A model generated the notes under the pieces. It was not told the origin of the DNA and made no database searches. It worked only from the letters and a program-made list of their open reading frames with translations. DNA of 64,000 nucleotides. Origin: Xanthoparmelia taractica (Eukaryota; Ascomycota; Lecanoromycetes; Lecanorales; Parmeliaceae). Both the position numbers and the translations under genes were made by a program. The DNA lies in NCBI GenBank assembly GCA_033085395.1, contig MU853196.1:1-64000 (forward strand), given 5' to 3'. Shown here piece by piece: positions 47,132-59,213 of the stretch; position 1 is the stretch's first letter, and the number at the start of each line of letters is the position of its first letter.

Positions 47132-49209
47132 ATGCCGTCCACCCAACGTCCCCATTCTGCACCATCGGCGGACAGACGCACGGAAGACGAAGCTGAGAAC
47201 GTGCCATCGCCTGGACACCTGGGAGCTACGCGATGGCATACTACACGTACACGGCAACCTCAGCACCGCGACGAATCTCCAGGGCCTTCGCACGAAGTAG
47301 TCGGCGCAACACCGCAAGGGTCTCGTTTTGTTGCAAAAGTTAGTTCAACAGTAGCTGCAAGTGAGATAGGGCAGGAGTCCGACCCTCTGGCAGCTACGAA
47401 CAGCTCTGAGGGACCTATTGGGGAAACCCCTTGGACCAGGAAAACCTTGTTGACCTTTGGTACGTCATGTTTGACCATTGAGAGGAATTATGGCTTACTA
47501 AGTGGATAAAACAGATGGGGGAGGCATTAGAGGCTTCTCAAGCTTGTTGATACTGAGGGCTCTCATGACGAAAATTGCCACCCTAGAACAAGGCCATCCG
47601 CAAGCTCACAGCAGCGTACACCCGTTACAGCCGCGATTGCGTAGACCCCTTCGCATGCAGAAGATCAGAGCAGATACATTACGAAAAGATCCCAGCCCAC
47701 AGCAGACCCAAGGTCCCGTTTTTGACCCAGCATATGCTTCGTCACTTTTCCTCCCAGCCCATTATTTCGACTATGTAGCTGGAACGTCTACTGGAGGGTA
47801 AGTCAACCAGTTGGATTGAACTTTAGACCTTGATTTGCTGACAGCATTAAGGCTTATTGCCATTATGCTTGGTCGGCTCCACATGACTGTAGATGAATGC
47901 CTCGACGCCTACGAAAATTTGGCGGGCCATGTCTTTGGCCACCCGCGGCATCTGCATATCAGGAAACCACCATGGATTCCTCGTGACAAGTATGACCACA
48001 GGCGTCTGGAAAGAATCATCAAGGCTATTGTCAAGGAGCGCAGCCCGACCGGGCATAATAGTACCGAATTTCGCCAGCCTAATGAGGACATGTGCCGTAC
48101 GTGAGTGGCATTTCCCATCATATAAAATGCTCCATGGCTATCTCCAGTATTGTCATGTTTGTCATATTGGAGCTTCCATATTATCTACCTATCTCTTGTG
48201 CTTCACAGAGAGGTTCCCTTTTCTTCACGAGTGTACTGATACTCGATCAGAATCGTCATAGCTTGGCAAAAGCTGAATGTTACTGGTACCCGCATGCCAC
48301 ACCTTTTCCGTTCCTATCACCATCCCGAAAGCACTCCGTGCGACGTATTAGAACGAAATCCCGGGAGACCTGATAATCATCAGATCTGGCAAGTTGGCCG
48401 TGCAACATCAGCAGCCCCTACTTACTTTAAAACCGTGAAATTAGAAGAGGATGATCCAAAGTCGGAGTACATTGACGGTATGTCGTTGTCGTAGTTGCCC
48501 TAAGTACTCTACCAAATGAATAGAAGTTCACGCTTTAACGCAAATATACTCAACTGATGACTTTCTAGGTGGGTTTGGGGCTAATAACCCGACGGAGGAA
48601 GCCTACAGGTCCGTGAAACAGTTGAATAACAACAATCGGGAAACGGTGAGGGTCCTAGTCAGCATTGGTACTGGCAAAAATCTCGAGGCGGACCCAAACC
48701 CATCAGCTGGTTACGCGCTCTACATGGCCTATGTTAACAGAGCAGCCAAATGGGCTGCCCAGTCTGAAGCAACTCACCATGCGGTCTTAGACGCTACAAG
48801 AAACTGTGCCGAATATTTTCGTCTCAACGTGGAACACGGCATTGGCAAAATGAAGTTCGACGCGTGGAAAGGTGAAAAAGGCTGCAAAACTCTCGCCCTA
48901 ATAAGGGCCACGACCCAAGAATACCTTGATTCCGCAGAGGGCCGACGGCAGATATCCGATGCTGCGACGCAGCTGGTCAACGTCCGGAGGGCTCGGAGCA
49001 ACCAAGCTTATATAGACCGCTGGGAGAGGTTTTGTCACGGAGTCGAGTATGCCTGCTGTATGGCTACGTGTCCTGACGGCAGAGACAAGAGGTATGAAGA
49101 CCGGCAGGCGCTTCGAAGCCACATCCGGGAAATCCATCCTTCCGAACGTAACAGGCTCGAGTCTCTTTTGGACGAATGCAAGCGGTTTCCAGACGAAACA
49201 ACACCGTGA
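47132..49209 (+). CDS. Patatin-like phospholipase with zinc-finger-like tail, module A
   Basis: Five exons: 47132-47459, 47515-47797, 47852-48100, 48251-48477 and 48569-49209; introns 55, 54, 150 and 91 nt; 575 residues. The patatin fold starts with the oxyanion loop DGGGIRG (Asp110), then the nucleophile elbow GTSTGG (Ser201) and the catalytic Asp in DGGFGANNP (Asp362), so the Ser-Asp dyad is intact. Such enzymes hydrolyse acyl chains of membrane lipids. After the domain comes ERFCHGVEY and a CxxxxC...HxxxxH segment (ACCMATC...RSHIREIHP) that looks like a zinc finger. The N-terminal 100 residues are polar and disordered. No NACHT or TPR part is present. It is paralogous to the gene at 60029-61990, with two intron positions shared. 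Confidence 0.88.
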
Positions 49210-49664
49210 GGGAACATATCCCCATCCGGAGGGTAACATCTTCCGCAGCAGACGGCTAAAAACACATCTATGATGATGCCGATACTGCGAGCGGTCTCTC
49301 TGTATGGTACCTCATTAACGGTATCCAGAACCGCATTCTTATACTAATGCAGTATGCAACAAATTTTGCGATGGCTTATATTTTTGCAGACTAGCGCAGC
49401 AAGAAGTCCTTTTCTTGCATATATAATCAAGCTGCCAGGAGATACCATTATGTATTTGTACGTAGCAAGAAATAATCGAACGGCTCCTGAGGCACTTTCA
49501 ATGTATTTTATTCATTCTTCTATTCAACCGGCCCCGTTTTCACCAGGCTTTGTTTCCTTGCGTTTGTATAATCGCAAACCCACCCCGCCAACCCACCAAT
49601 CCACTTTCCCCTACTCCTTCCCCATCCTTCCTTCCCGCCGCCCGCGTAAACGAGAATCCCTTTC

Positions 49665-49700
49665 CCCCTTCTTCTTCTTCTTCTTCTTCTTCTTCTTCTC
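49665..49700. repeat. CTT trinucleotide microsatellite
   Basis: About eleven tandem CTT units inside a long pyrimidine tract. Confidence 0.9.
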
Positions 49701-50029
49701 TTCCTCTCTAACCCTCTTGAAAAAAAGGGACAGAAACCATCATATCCCCTTAGTCCCTTCTAAACCATATTCCCTCAGCCCCTCTCTTTTCTTTTCTTCC
49801 CCCCACCCCCCACCCTACCCCTCCCCCCTTCTTCACCTCCTCTCTTCCCCCTCCCTTCGGCCCTCCCTCGTACCAAACAAACAAAAATCCCATCCCATCC
49901 CATCTCATCCCATCGTAACCCGCGCCTTCGTGTCCTCGACTCGCGTTTTCTAATACCTTACTACATTATACAATACAGCCGTGTATATTTGTGTATTTAT
50001 TCCTTGGGTTTTCGAACGGGTGCTTTATG

Positions 50030-50300
50030 TAGCGCCGAAGAGTTGTGATGAATAGGATAGGTAGGGGAGGATAGGGTAGGACAGTGGAGGATAGGATAGG
50101 TCAGGGAAGCGGAGGGGAGAGGAGAGGGATGGGTTTGGTGGAGGAAAGGGGAAAGTGGGGGAGCGGAATGGATTTGGTAGATGAGGAAGGGGAAGGGGAA
50201 AAGGGTGTGGCGTGGGGTTTGGATATTGTATAAGCGGAGGAAGGAAAGGGATGTGGGATACATGGAAGAGGAAAAAGAAGAGAGAGAACTGTGAGGGAGG
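50030..50300. repeat. Purine-rich degenerate repeat
   Basis: Imperfect repeats of GGATAGG and GGAAGGGG over about 250 bp; plus strand almost free of C. Confidence 0.7.
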
Positions 50301-50549
50301 GATTCATGGTATTAGGACCACGGTAACAGAGAAGACAATATTAGGGAGAAATAATTAGAAGAAAGTGATTAGAAGAAAGAATTGGAAGAGGATAAGGAAA
50401 AGCAAGTAAAAAGAAGCACAATTGTGGGTGCGTTAACGCTTATTCATATATTGTGCTGTGTTTGCTCTACATCCTTTATTAGTTCACAGGGTTTTATCCC
50501 AACCTTGTACGTACCTTGCCTTGGTAATCATTCAGCGTCGTCCACCACG

Positions 50550-50813
50550 AGTAATCATCCTCAACAACATCCACACCCCACATCCTTCAAACCTGATACC
50601 AAAATCCGACAACACTCGAGAAGAACGAAGGTAGCAACGGAAGAGAGGTTTCGCCTTATTGCCCTTTACGACGAACAGCTGAATCGCCTCTAGAATGCCC
50701 AAGACCAAGAATATGAGCACCGCGAACACGTGCTGGATCTCGAGCACAAATCCATTCACGAAGCGGTTGAAGTTCTCAAGCAGGATGAGCTTTGGTGGAC
50801 ATGGGTCGACTAG
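50550..50813 (+). pseudogene. Coiled-coil protein fragment with in-frame stop
   Basis: One frame reads TKVATEERFRLIALYDEQL, then NRL, a TAG stop, then NAQDQEYEHREHVLDLEHKS and a short Trp-rich end before a second stop at 50811. Heptad-like spacing of Leu and Ile and the charged pattern suggest a coiled coil, as in the C-termini of some fungal or transposon-derived proteins. No start was found. A relic is likely; family unknown. Confidence 0.35.
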
Positions 50814-51100
50814 CAGGAGGATGCGCCACAACTTTGACAATGAAGTCCTTTGAGGGATGCGGCGAGGTTGACCGAGCCTTTCGAGCTATATTTATAGGAT
50901 CGATGGCTCTTGAGTGCCATTCCCTCGCATGTCCCGGCTAGGCCTTTCTGTGAGGAATTAGACAGATCGACATTTGACTTAAGATGATAACACAAGGAAA
51001 CTCACGTTGCTTCTCAGAAGTATATGCTTCCTGAGTCAGCGTTCTTGAGGGACAATGGACTGCCAGGTTGCGGGTTAGAAAAACGGAATTCGTAGATTAG

Positions 51101-52604
51101 TTATGCGCTAGCCATCGCTGCTTTGCAAGCTTTCGCTGCTCCAACGACTGTGAAGCAAATCAACGGGCTAATAGCATACATGATCTGGTTTCGCCATTGC
51201 CGTCAGCCTCAATACCGGCAAGATCATTCTTACGAGGAGATTTAAGGATTACTTACGCTTAGAAACTTGGCAATACTCATCTTCTCCTCCTCACTACTAC
51301 CAGAGACATCAGCCAAAGCCGTTAATTTCATCGCCGGCGGTCCAGTAGGCATGAGCATCATGGCAAACCACAGTATAGGATCGTCATCCAGGACGTTGGT
51401 GCGGGAGGCGAGGAGATAAATGAAGAGGATCGAAACGGCTGGCCAGATTATAAAGCGCATAACGGTCACAAACACGAGTGGGATCCAGGGTACTGTCCCG
51501 CTGTCCTCGCCTCTCTTCATTTTCCTTAAACTACTACTCAATTTGGCGCCCACGACAACAACTTGTAGCGAAGCAAAAAGGCCGCCGATATTCTTGACGC
51601 TATCAGTGAGCCATGCTGTGAAGATCCCTCCATTTGAGGGATCACCGAAGAAAGATTTGTGAAATGGAGGGATGAGTCCGAGAATAGCGCCAGTAGTTGC
51701 ACCTATCAGTGGTGCATGCAAGAAGGCGTAAGAGAAATTTAGGAACGATCAATCCACGGAGGAAAATTCTCCCATGCCTTCCCACCCTTGTCATAACCAT
51801 AACGCTCAGCTGCGAGCTTGCCACTCCTGACGAAGCTGGGTAAGAGGGAGGTCTGCTCGTCGGGTACTTCGTCTTCTTGACGGCCGTCTTGGCCGCCAGG
51901 GTGTGCAGTGCCTTGGCCATTGCTCTGATCTGGCCCAAGGGGAGAGGGCGGACTTTCAGGCGGGCCATTATCGACTGGGCTCCGTCGGTCCTCATCACCC
52001 TCGTCCTGATCCTTTTCGGGGGCGTGTTCTCCATCCAGCAATTTTGGTCCCATCGCAAATGTCAACGTATCGCCAATCATGGCGTTTACAAGGAAGTAAG
52101 ATTGAGCGCGCATCAATGCAGCGTCCACAGTGTCCGTGTCCGACGCCAATAATTGGTCAAGGATGCCGGTTGAAGCTAGAGATTCGATGAGGAGGAGAGG
52201 CAGCGCCGTGGTATTGTTGAACGAGATGGCTGGGGTAACCCAGGAGGGAAGTTTGAAGAAGCGGGTCACGAGCCAGCCGAGGAGCATGGAGGAGATGGCG
52301 TAGAATAGTCCCCATACTGATTGCGCTCAATCTATCAGCTAATGCTACCTGTGCTCTCTGATAGAGGATACTTGCTCAGGATTGGCACATAGCGAATGCC
52401 AGTGTCAGCGTGCAATTGGCTTCCAACCTTGGTAATGAGAAGAGCGGGCAAGAACATGCGCACGTATAGAGTGCTAATTTGCTTAGTGCTGTCTCCTTTG
52501 AGTATGTCAAACTGGGCAGCGATTACACCGTACAGGGTGACAAGAAGTACACTGAGAGAGGCTTGGAGGGCACCGAGGAACGAGGTTAAGACTTCGTTGG
52601 GCAT
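51101..52604 (-). CDS. PIN-like/auxin efflux carrier family transporter
   Basis: Exons: 52604-52376, 52316 to 51257, and 51184-51101. The product has five hydrophobic segments at each end (for example SLSVLLVTLYGVIAAQ, WGLFYAISSMLLGWLV, PLIGATTGAILGLIPP, VMRFIIWPAVSILFIYLLA), split by a charged loop of about 100 residues, as in the Mem_trans family (PF03547). It is expected to sit in an internal or plasma membrane; the substrate is unknown. The first intron (52375-52317) begins GCAAGT, so it is a GC-AG intron joining VPIL to IWGLFY. In exon 2 near 51740, frame IDR must shift to reach FLNFSYAFLHAPLIG. One base seems missing, so the copy may be broken or the sequence wrong there. Confidence 0.8.
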
Positions 52605-53098
52605 TTTGATATGCGCAGTGCAGCCAGTGGTCGATTATTGGAATACATTGACGCCATTCAAAAGCAAGCAATTGTTCTATTTCCTTATCGTGCATTCATT
52701 TTCTTGGCAAGACCTGATAACGGCTATTCTCCGGGGGAACTGCCGGCACTAGACCGAAAATGTCAGCTCATCGAGAGATGTGGGGGGAAAATGTATAGGA
52801 ATCAATCGAACAGGTGGGAATTAAGACGGGCTATAGTTGAATTCAAATTGGTTGCACTCGATACGATACCTTTTGCATTTCATAAAGTCATAGGTTGCAA
52901 GCTGTACTCATAGCAGGAGAAAATACATCGTCTAAACAAGTAATAAATGCTTGACCTTCTATGCTCAACGACCGGAAGTGATCATTACAACTGATCAATA
53001 CCAGATCAAATCAGTCATACCATTCTCAATCAGCCGTAAATCCATCATCATTACCGTATTCAACCCCAATCAAACCCCTCGACAATTTAGTAGCCTTC
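52605..53098. other. Intergenic
   Basis: No gene recognised between the transporter start and the DUF3824-like stop. AT-rich. Confidence 0.5.
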
Positions 53099-55062
53099 CT
53101 AGCGAGGCCCCATAGGTGGCGGAGGTAGGCCCCCACTCGCATAAGGATTCCCGTCCGCATAATGCGGTCCACTGGGCTCCCCATAATATCCAGCTCCAGC
53201 GGCATAGTCGGACGCCGGTCCAGGCGAATATGGGCTCGTCGGATAGGCGGGAATACCCTGCGAGTGTAGGTTCGGCGTCGACGCACTGTGCTGGTCGTGC
53301 AAAAGTGACACGCCATACTTCTTTTGATCCAACGCCCTTTGCTCCCTCCTTGCATGTCGCTCTGCCCTCTTCAAATCAAACTCATGCGCTTCGTCTCTCT
53401 GCTCTTTCATCTCCTTCCACTCGCTGTACGCGCCCTTGATACCGAGTGCTGCAATACCAATGGCTGCAGCATCCTGCAATCTCGCTTTGTTCTTTCTCTT
53501 ACGAGCCTCTTGAGGTGACATCTCTCCCTTAGCAACTTCCTTCTTACGTTCCTGACGGCGTTCAACGCTCTTATAGACACTCTGGGCAGCATGTATAGTA
53601 GCAACAGACGCTAGACCGGCGGTGATGAGTTGTTTATGGCCCATTCTCTTTCGCTCTCTCTCCTCTTCTGAGGACGACTCGTCGTCGTCGGAGCTGCTCT
53701 GGCTGCCTGGCGATGACCTGATACCGTCACCGCCTTCCCCGCCACCGCCACGGGGTCGTGATTGGTAGCCTCGAGGTGGGGAATCATCATCGTAGCCACG
53801 ACGAGAGCCATGTTTATCTCCACCTATGCCAATTGCTGCCATACCTTGCCTCGCGTAGTCGCTTACACTTTTGCTTCGCTTTCCTCGACCCCCACGACGG
53901 TCATCATCGGAACTGTATCGACGGCCTCCTCCTCTGTCACTCGATTTGTTTCTGTCCATGAACATCTTTCCAGCTGCGGCGGCTAACCCACCAGCACCTA
54001 GCGCAGCAAGACCGCCGCCGCCGCCTCCTCCCTTGTCATCACCTCGCCCACCCCGGGATCGTGAACGTGATCGAGATCCGTCCTTGTCGCGGGAACCGTT
54101 GATAAGCCGGTTGCCAGCCAGACCACCTATGACGGCCTGTAGACCATCCAAAGTGCCACCTCCTTCTTTCTTGCCGCTGTTGAGAAGCCCGTCAATACCT
54201 CCTGCACCAACAGCAGCAGTTAATACACGTCTCCCCTTTGGCCCTGCCCAGCCTCCTGGCTCTTTGCGACTGCGGAAGGCTTCTACAGCTCCAGCGGTCA
54301 GTGCAGCTTTTGCGGCTTTAATCAACTGTTCTTTCTGATCTCCTCCTCCACGACTACGATCACCGCGGGAACGCGAGCGAGAGTCTGAACTGTAGGAACT
54401 GTCACGGCGGCGACGGCCACCTCCTCGACTTCGGTCCCTGCCTCGGTCCCGATTTCGGCCATGTTTGTCTGCCGCAGCGCCAGCGGCAGCCCCTACACCC
54501 AGGGCTGCGAGTGCTTGTTCTCCCAATGATTTTCGGCGTTCTGGTTTTCGTCGGGGTTCAGGCGAGCTTGAATAGCTGGAGGACGAGTAGTCTCTACGGC
54601 GATCTCCTACTGCATGTCAATAGATTGCAAATATTATTCGGAGGATGACGCACGTCTCTTATCCCTCTTTCGCGGTAGATCATCGTAAGAGTCATAGTCA
54701 TAGTCATACCTGCCTCCACCGTGAGACCTAGTGCGGCGCGGTGGGCCACGATCTTTTTCTTTCCGTCGTCGAACATAGGCTCCACCACCGGGCGGAAAAT
54801 CTCGTTCAACTTCTTCGGCGGAAGAAGAATCATCACGACGTCGACGGACCAATTCACCACCCCTGGCGGCACCTCTGGGGTCACCTCTGTCGTCACTTCG
54901 ATCCCTTCTTGCTGGTCTTCTGCGAGCTTCGATGATCTCTTCCTCTTCATAAATAGGTCCCTGATCGCGGTCGCGATCGCGCCGATCCCTTCCGCCTCCT
55001 CGATCTCTATCACGACGGCGGTCGTCCCTTCTGTCATCTCTGTCGTCGTAGTATGAGGACAT
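53099..55062 (-). CDS. DUF3824-like Arg/Gly/Asp-rich fungal protein
   Basis: Two exons, 55062-54654 and 54606-53099, with a 47-nt intron, give 638 residues. The N-terminus is a long Arg/Asp-rich repeat region (YYDDRDDRRDDRRRDRD and similar). It is followed by several small Ala/Gly-rich helices of the pattern SLGEQALAALGVGAAAG and AALGAGGLAAAAGKMFMDR, which recur in the fungal DUF3824 family. Near residue 480 the segment LITAGLASVATIHAAQSVYK and RKNKARLQDAAAIGIAALGI could contact a membrane. The C-terminus is Pro/Tyr/Gly-rich. The function is not known; the Ala/Gly helices hint at membrane or organelle surface binding. Confidence 0.75.
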
Positions 55063-57484
55063 CTTGGTGCGACGAGTATGATTTGGAAGGTTGTGAGTCT
55101 GAAAATCTAGATACTTTTCGCGATTCGGATTGTTTTACGCTTAGTGCGCTCCGTAGCCTGAACCTTGTGAGGAGATGGTTGAAAGAGTAGTACACGTTAG
55201 GTTAATGAGCCGAGGAGGTATGTATCTGTAGAAGACTGAAGCGTGAAGGAGTTATGGAAGGGTGAAGAGAATGAGCATTGATGAGACCTCCACACGCACT
55301 GCAGGTTGAGATCGGAAAGATAGGTAGAGTGATCGTCGGTACACTGGTGGTTGAGCGATTTTCCGGTGGCTGGTTAAAAGATAGGAAGTGCATGCATGTA
55401 GGCGCGGGAAGGCAAACAACTGTACAACGCACTGCCCGGCGGCGAGTTGAAATTCTGGCGCCTTGTTGATGTTGAAGGAGATGAAAGAGGAGTGTAGGTC
55501 AATTCAGGTTGACAGGGTTGTTGCAGCAAAATCCTGGCAGACCTGGCAGCTAGCGAGTCGATCGTTCTAGCCACTTGGGAACCGGTGAGACGCCTTCGCG
55601 CTTGTCTATACAGTATGCTTTGGTGCTGAACCTGATATTGCCGAGTCCGAGTATATGATCGACTGCTGGTGACTGTAGTTTTGTGTTATCCTTCAAGTTC
55701 TCAACGTTCAGAATGTAGAGTGGAAAGTGACAAGCTTTGGCGGGGCTCTCCTGTGATGGCCTACGATTTAGCGCCGGCAAGAGCGGTGCCAGGTTCATTC
55801 AATCAACAAACCAGTGAATCCAGCACTGTTCCAAGGGAAAGGGAGAATCGTTGAACAGACATGCCATCTTCTTACCTGATGGACTGCTATCACGTAAGGA
55901 GAACAGATGTGTCTTTACAAGCATATATTTCTATAACGCATGTGGCTAACACAGGTTGCAATAGCCGGAGAACCCTTCATGAACAGCTACCTCTCTTCAC
56001 AAGTTCCGCTTCCATCGCCTCTTCCTGCTCGGTTACACTGAAGTTTCAATCTCACCATGGTGATCTTGACCAGTCGATCTCGCGTCTTCTCCTCCATACC
56101 TGTGACTTTGTCTCTACTCCATCTCCACTTCCTCGGCTTCTGCACCCGAGGGCCTCTCCCTCTGTCTCTTCGCATGATCCATAACAGATACTGGATACCT
56201 CCGAAACGAATAATGGGAGCTCAAAACAGCAGCCGCAGCTATGAAAGTAACAATCCTCATCTCAAAATTAGCAGCACCGCCGTACACTTGACGTGTGCTC
56301 TTCGTTTGAGTAGTGAGGAAGTGGGCTATAGACCCTTTCGAGTCCACTAAGGCGGCAACCTGTTGGCTGGAGAGAAAAGAGCGAAATTTGGAATACGAGG
56401 AGGAGCTCTGTCCAGCGCTGTTCCATGCCGCCGATCGCTGCCGCCGTTATAAGGCTTGTTGATTGGGCTCCTCGAACGTGTAAGGACTGTCATCAACCAC
56501 AAAGGGAATGTTCAACAGCTTTGCGGTAGCAATGTCCGCGAACCCAGTAGGCGTCGCGGGGATGAATTCAGCCTTATGCCCAAGTTCAGTTGAAGAGTCA
56601 AAGAGCAAGGCTGTATCTATCTGCGTTCAATTCTAATACCGACAACCCTGCATTCGACTGCTGCTACCCTGGATGCCGTAGCTATGTATGTAGCTGTTGA
56701 GGACCTTTGGAATCGGGGTCCACGGCAGCTTGGTGTGATGGCCAAGGTAATCGGCCAAATAGATGGCCTGCAATACGGCTTGTCTGCGTTAGTTTCGGCG
56801 CCATTGGATCCAATCATTGTGATTGCCGTTTCTCTTATCTCCAACAACGTAGGAGTCTCAGCCTCATAACATGCTGCAACATCTGCACATGCACGAATTA
56901 GGGCTGGGATCATGTGTATGGCGGGCTAGGCTTCCAGCCTGACACCCTGGTCTGAAAGTGGGAAGTAAGGCAACCTGCAGGACATAAGCATGTCCAATTT
57001 GAAGCCGAAAAATGTTAGCTTAGCATTAAAGGATACTATGCAAATGGAACGCAGCTGATACGTTATGAGTGTTATAGATGCTCTGTAGCTGTTGGTCTAT
57101 CTAGACGGTGAGAGCCAGATATGTACCGTGAATCTAGTAGGCAAGCCGTGACCACCCCTACACCCACTAGGCTGGGATGTTCCGTAAGAAACGCCACCTT
57201 TTTTGAACGATTGCAGCACCCTCGCTGCTATCTTGCTAGCGAGCTGGCTAGTGACCAGTCAAGAATAACATATGCATGCGTGTTGAGAAAAAAAGAGACG
57301 TAAGGCTAACAGCTGATGTCAATCCCACTGGATTTCTGGGATGTGATGGCTGATGGATCCAGAATCGAATGATGCAGCATCATGTCTGCGGAATCAAGAC
57401 TTTGGACGGTCCAAAATCATTCAAAGATGCACCGTGCGATCTTTGCTGAATCTTCCTATCTTGGCTGTCTCATCTATCTTATTC
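55063..57484. other. About 2.4 kb, no clear gene
   Basis: No intact gene. The minus strand at 56448-56627 has a short frame with protein-like composition (AEFIPATPTGFADIATAKLL, then IPFVVDDSPYTFEEPNQQAL and stop) that follows a possible splice acceptor, but upstream exons were not found. It could be the 3' end of a decayed gene. The family was not recognised. Confidence 0.4.
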
Positions 57485-57907
57485 CTAGCTCTTTCCATTG
57501 CCGCTGAAGTGACGCGTCTCACGCACATGCGCATGCAGCTTGTTCTTCGAAGGAAATGTCTGCTTGCAACGCCTGCAAATAGAAGGTTGCTGTTGTTCCT
57601 GCGGGGTTTGCGGGGGGGCTTGCGGGGCAGGCGGAGTGTAGTGTTGTTTGACGTAGGGACAGTGGGGCGCTATTCTGAAATGCTCTTGAATGGGATCTGC
57701 ATCAGTATTCGGATCCCAGCCGAATGGATCTTCATTGCACTGCTTGCAAATGACTGCATCGGGGTGTTCGGGATCGGGATCGTATGTGAAGCCCGCTGCG
57801 GCCATGTAGAGTGGATGGAGCACGCCGCCATGCTTCCAGGTAGGATCGAAGGAGGCTAGGCGTGTCTCGAAGGTGTCTGGTGTCGGAGCCGTCTTGGTGT
57901 AATCCAT
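57485..57907 (-). CDS. Small BIR-domain protein with C2H2 finger
   Basis: Single-exon 140-residue protein with an ATG start. Residues about 12-85 form one BIR domain: FETRLASFDPTW, then YMAAAGFTYDPDPEHPDAV, then the zinc ligands C-x2-C (CKQC), GWDPNTDADPIQEH and the final CPY after H-x6-C (HFRIAPHC). A Gln/Pro linker follows, then a single C2H2 finger (CRRCKQTFPSKNKLHAHV, C-x2-C-x12-H-x5-H). Fungal BIR proteins known to me (Bir1 type) have two BIR copies and a long tail and act in the chromosomal passenger complex; this one is much smaller. Its partner and role are unknown. It may bind N-terminal peptides, as BIR folds do. Confidence 0.85.
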   Translation of the reverse strand: MDYTKTAPTPDTFETRLASFDPTWKHGGVLHPLYMAAAGFTYDPDPEHPDAVICKQCNEDPFGWDPNTDADPIQEHFRIAPHCPYVKQHYTPPAPQAPPQTPQEQQQPSICRRCKQTFPSKNKLHAHVRETRHFSGNGKS

Positions 57908-59213
57908 GATCTTGGTGGAGACGTGGGCTGGCTAGTGGTCTCTTGGTGCTTCTTCTGAGGATGGTGAAGATGCGTTGGCTGGCGAGTATTAGAGGCTTCT
58001 TGGTGTGTCGATTGCCTAGTAAAAGGTTCGACTGGTGTTAGCGAGACTCAGGTGTTGCCACGCTCTGTTAAGGATCAATTAAAATAGAGCGTGTGGGGAC
58101 AATTCGTTCAACACCAGCACTACTATACTTTCATAGTTTGTGGTTGCCTAGCCAACACAAGTCTAAGGTAGTCTTGGCTGCTGGGTAAACATCTGGCCAC
58201 ATACCTCATCTACTATTAGAAGAAGTATGAATCCGCACTCTCTTAGTGATATCAATTCCACCTATAAATACGCATTCTTCGGTGTCGGCGGAGCCGTCGC
58301 AGCTTCCCAGTTGACGTAACTGTGCACATGTATACAGACCACTCTGAGTCTGGATTGTCCCGGGCGCAAGAAGAATAGGCAACAAATTAAGGTATAAACT
58401 ACAAGATGCTTAAAGAGCAGAATAACCATTTGTAGCCTTACTAGGAATCTGCGACGATGATGTTGGCCCAGATGGCACCCTCCCCATGCACGGTTGCCTA
58501 ACATGACCAGTGAAGTCCTTCTCCGTACCCAAAAACCGTTCTCTGATGTGGATCTATTCGGTCACTTCTCTATTTGCATGCCGCATTTGGCCCTTGCTCT
58601 CAGAGCTACACAGTTCAGAATCCTAGGGACGGCAGCCGAAGCATGAAGCAACACTTGGGGCTTCTGATGCCGTAGCACGGCACATCTTCAATCCGATCAC
58701 CAGTGGAAGTACGCGCAAATGTAGGGCGAATCGCCATGAAGAACCATGTGTCCAATGTCCTTGTGGGACTCACTAATCTCCGAGTCAGGAGCATTCTTTT
58801 CTCTATGGCCATTCATGAAACGAGAATGTGAAACATAATGCTGACGCATCCTTGAAACAAGGCATGACCTGCTTGATTTGCTGAGACAATGTACTAGCTC
58901 AATATGACTTGGCTTTTGGAACTGCCTCTGTTCCAGAATCAGTGCCTTTCGCCGCTTCAGGTTTCAAGCTTCCACGGAGGAGAAATTGCGCCCAGTCTGT
59001 TTCATTTGAGCCATCTTTCTCTCTCTGATAGGTGTCTGTTGTCTCCGGTTGTCGGGGCACTGCTAGCTTCTGACCCCGAGGGTTTCACCAAAATCCAGGC
59101 AGTATAAAATCTTCGATCTCTCAATTTCTTTTAAACATTCCCGTACACTTCGACCCTACATCCTTTTAGCGGAACACTTTTTACATATATATCTCTCAAC
59201 CATCCATAATTAT
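57908..59213. other. Intergenic
   Basis: No gene recognised. The right end has a TATA-like ACATATATATC at about 59182, just before the broken small-gene copy. Confidence 0.45.

Larger units (their letters stand above)
49210..50549. other. Low-complexity intergenic region
   Basis: No gene. The first half (about 49560-49920) is nearly pure pyrimidine on the plus strand, including a CTT microsatellite; the second (about 50030-50290) is nearly pure purine. Confidence 0.6.
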
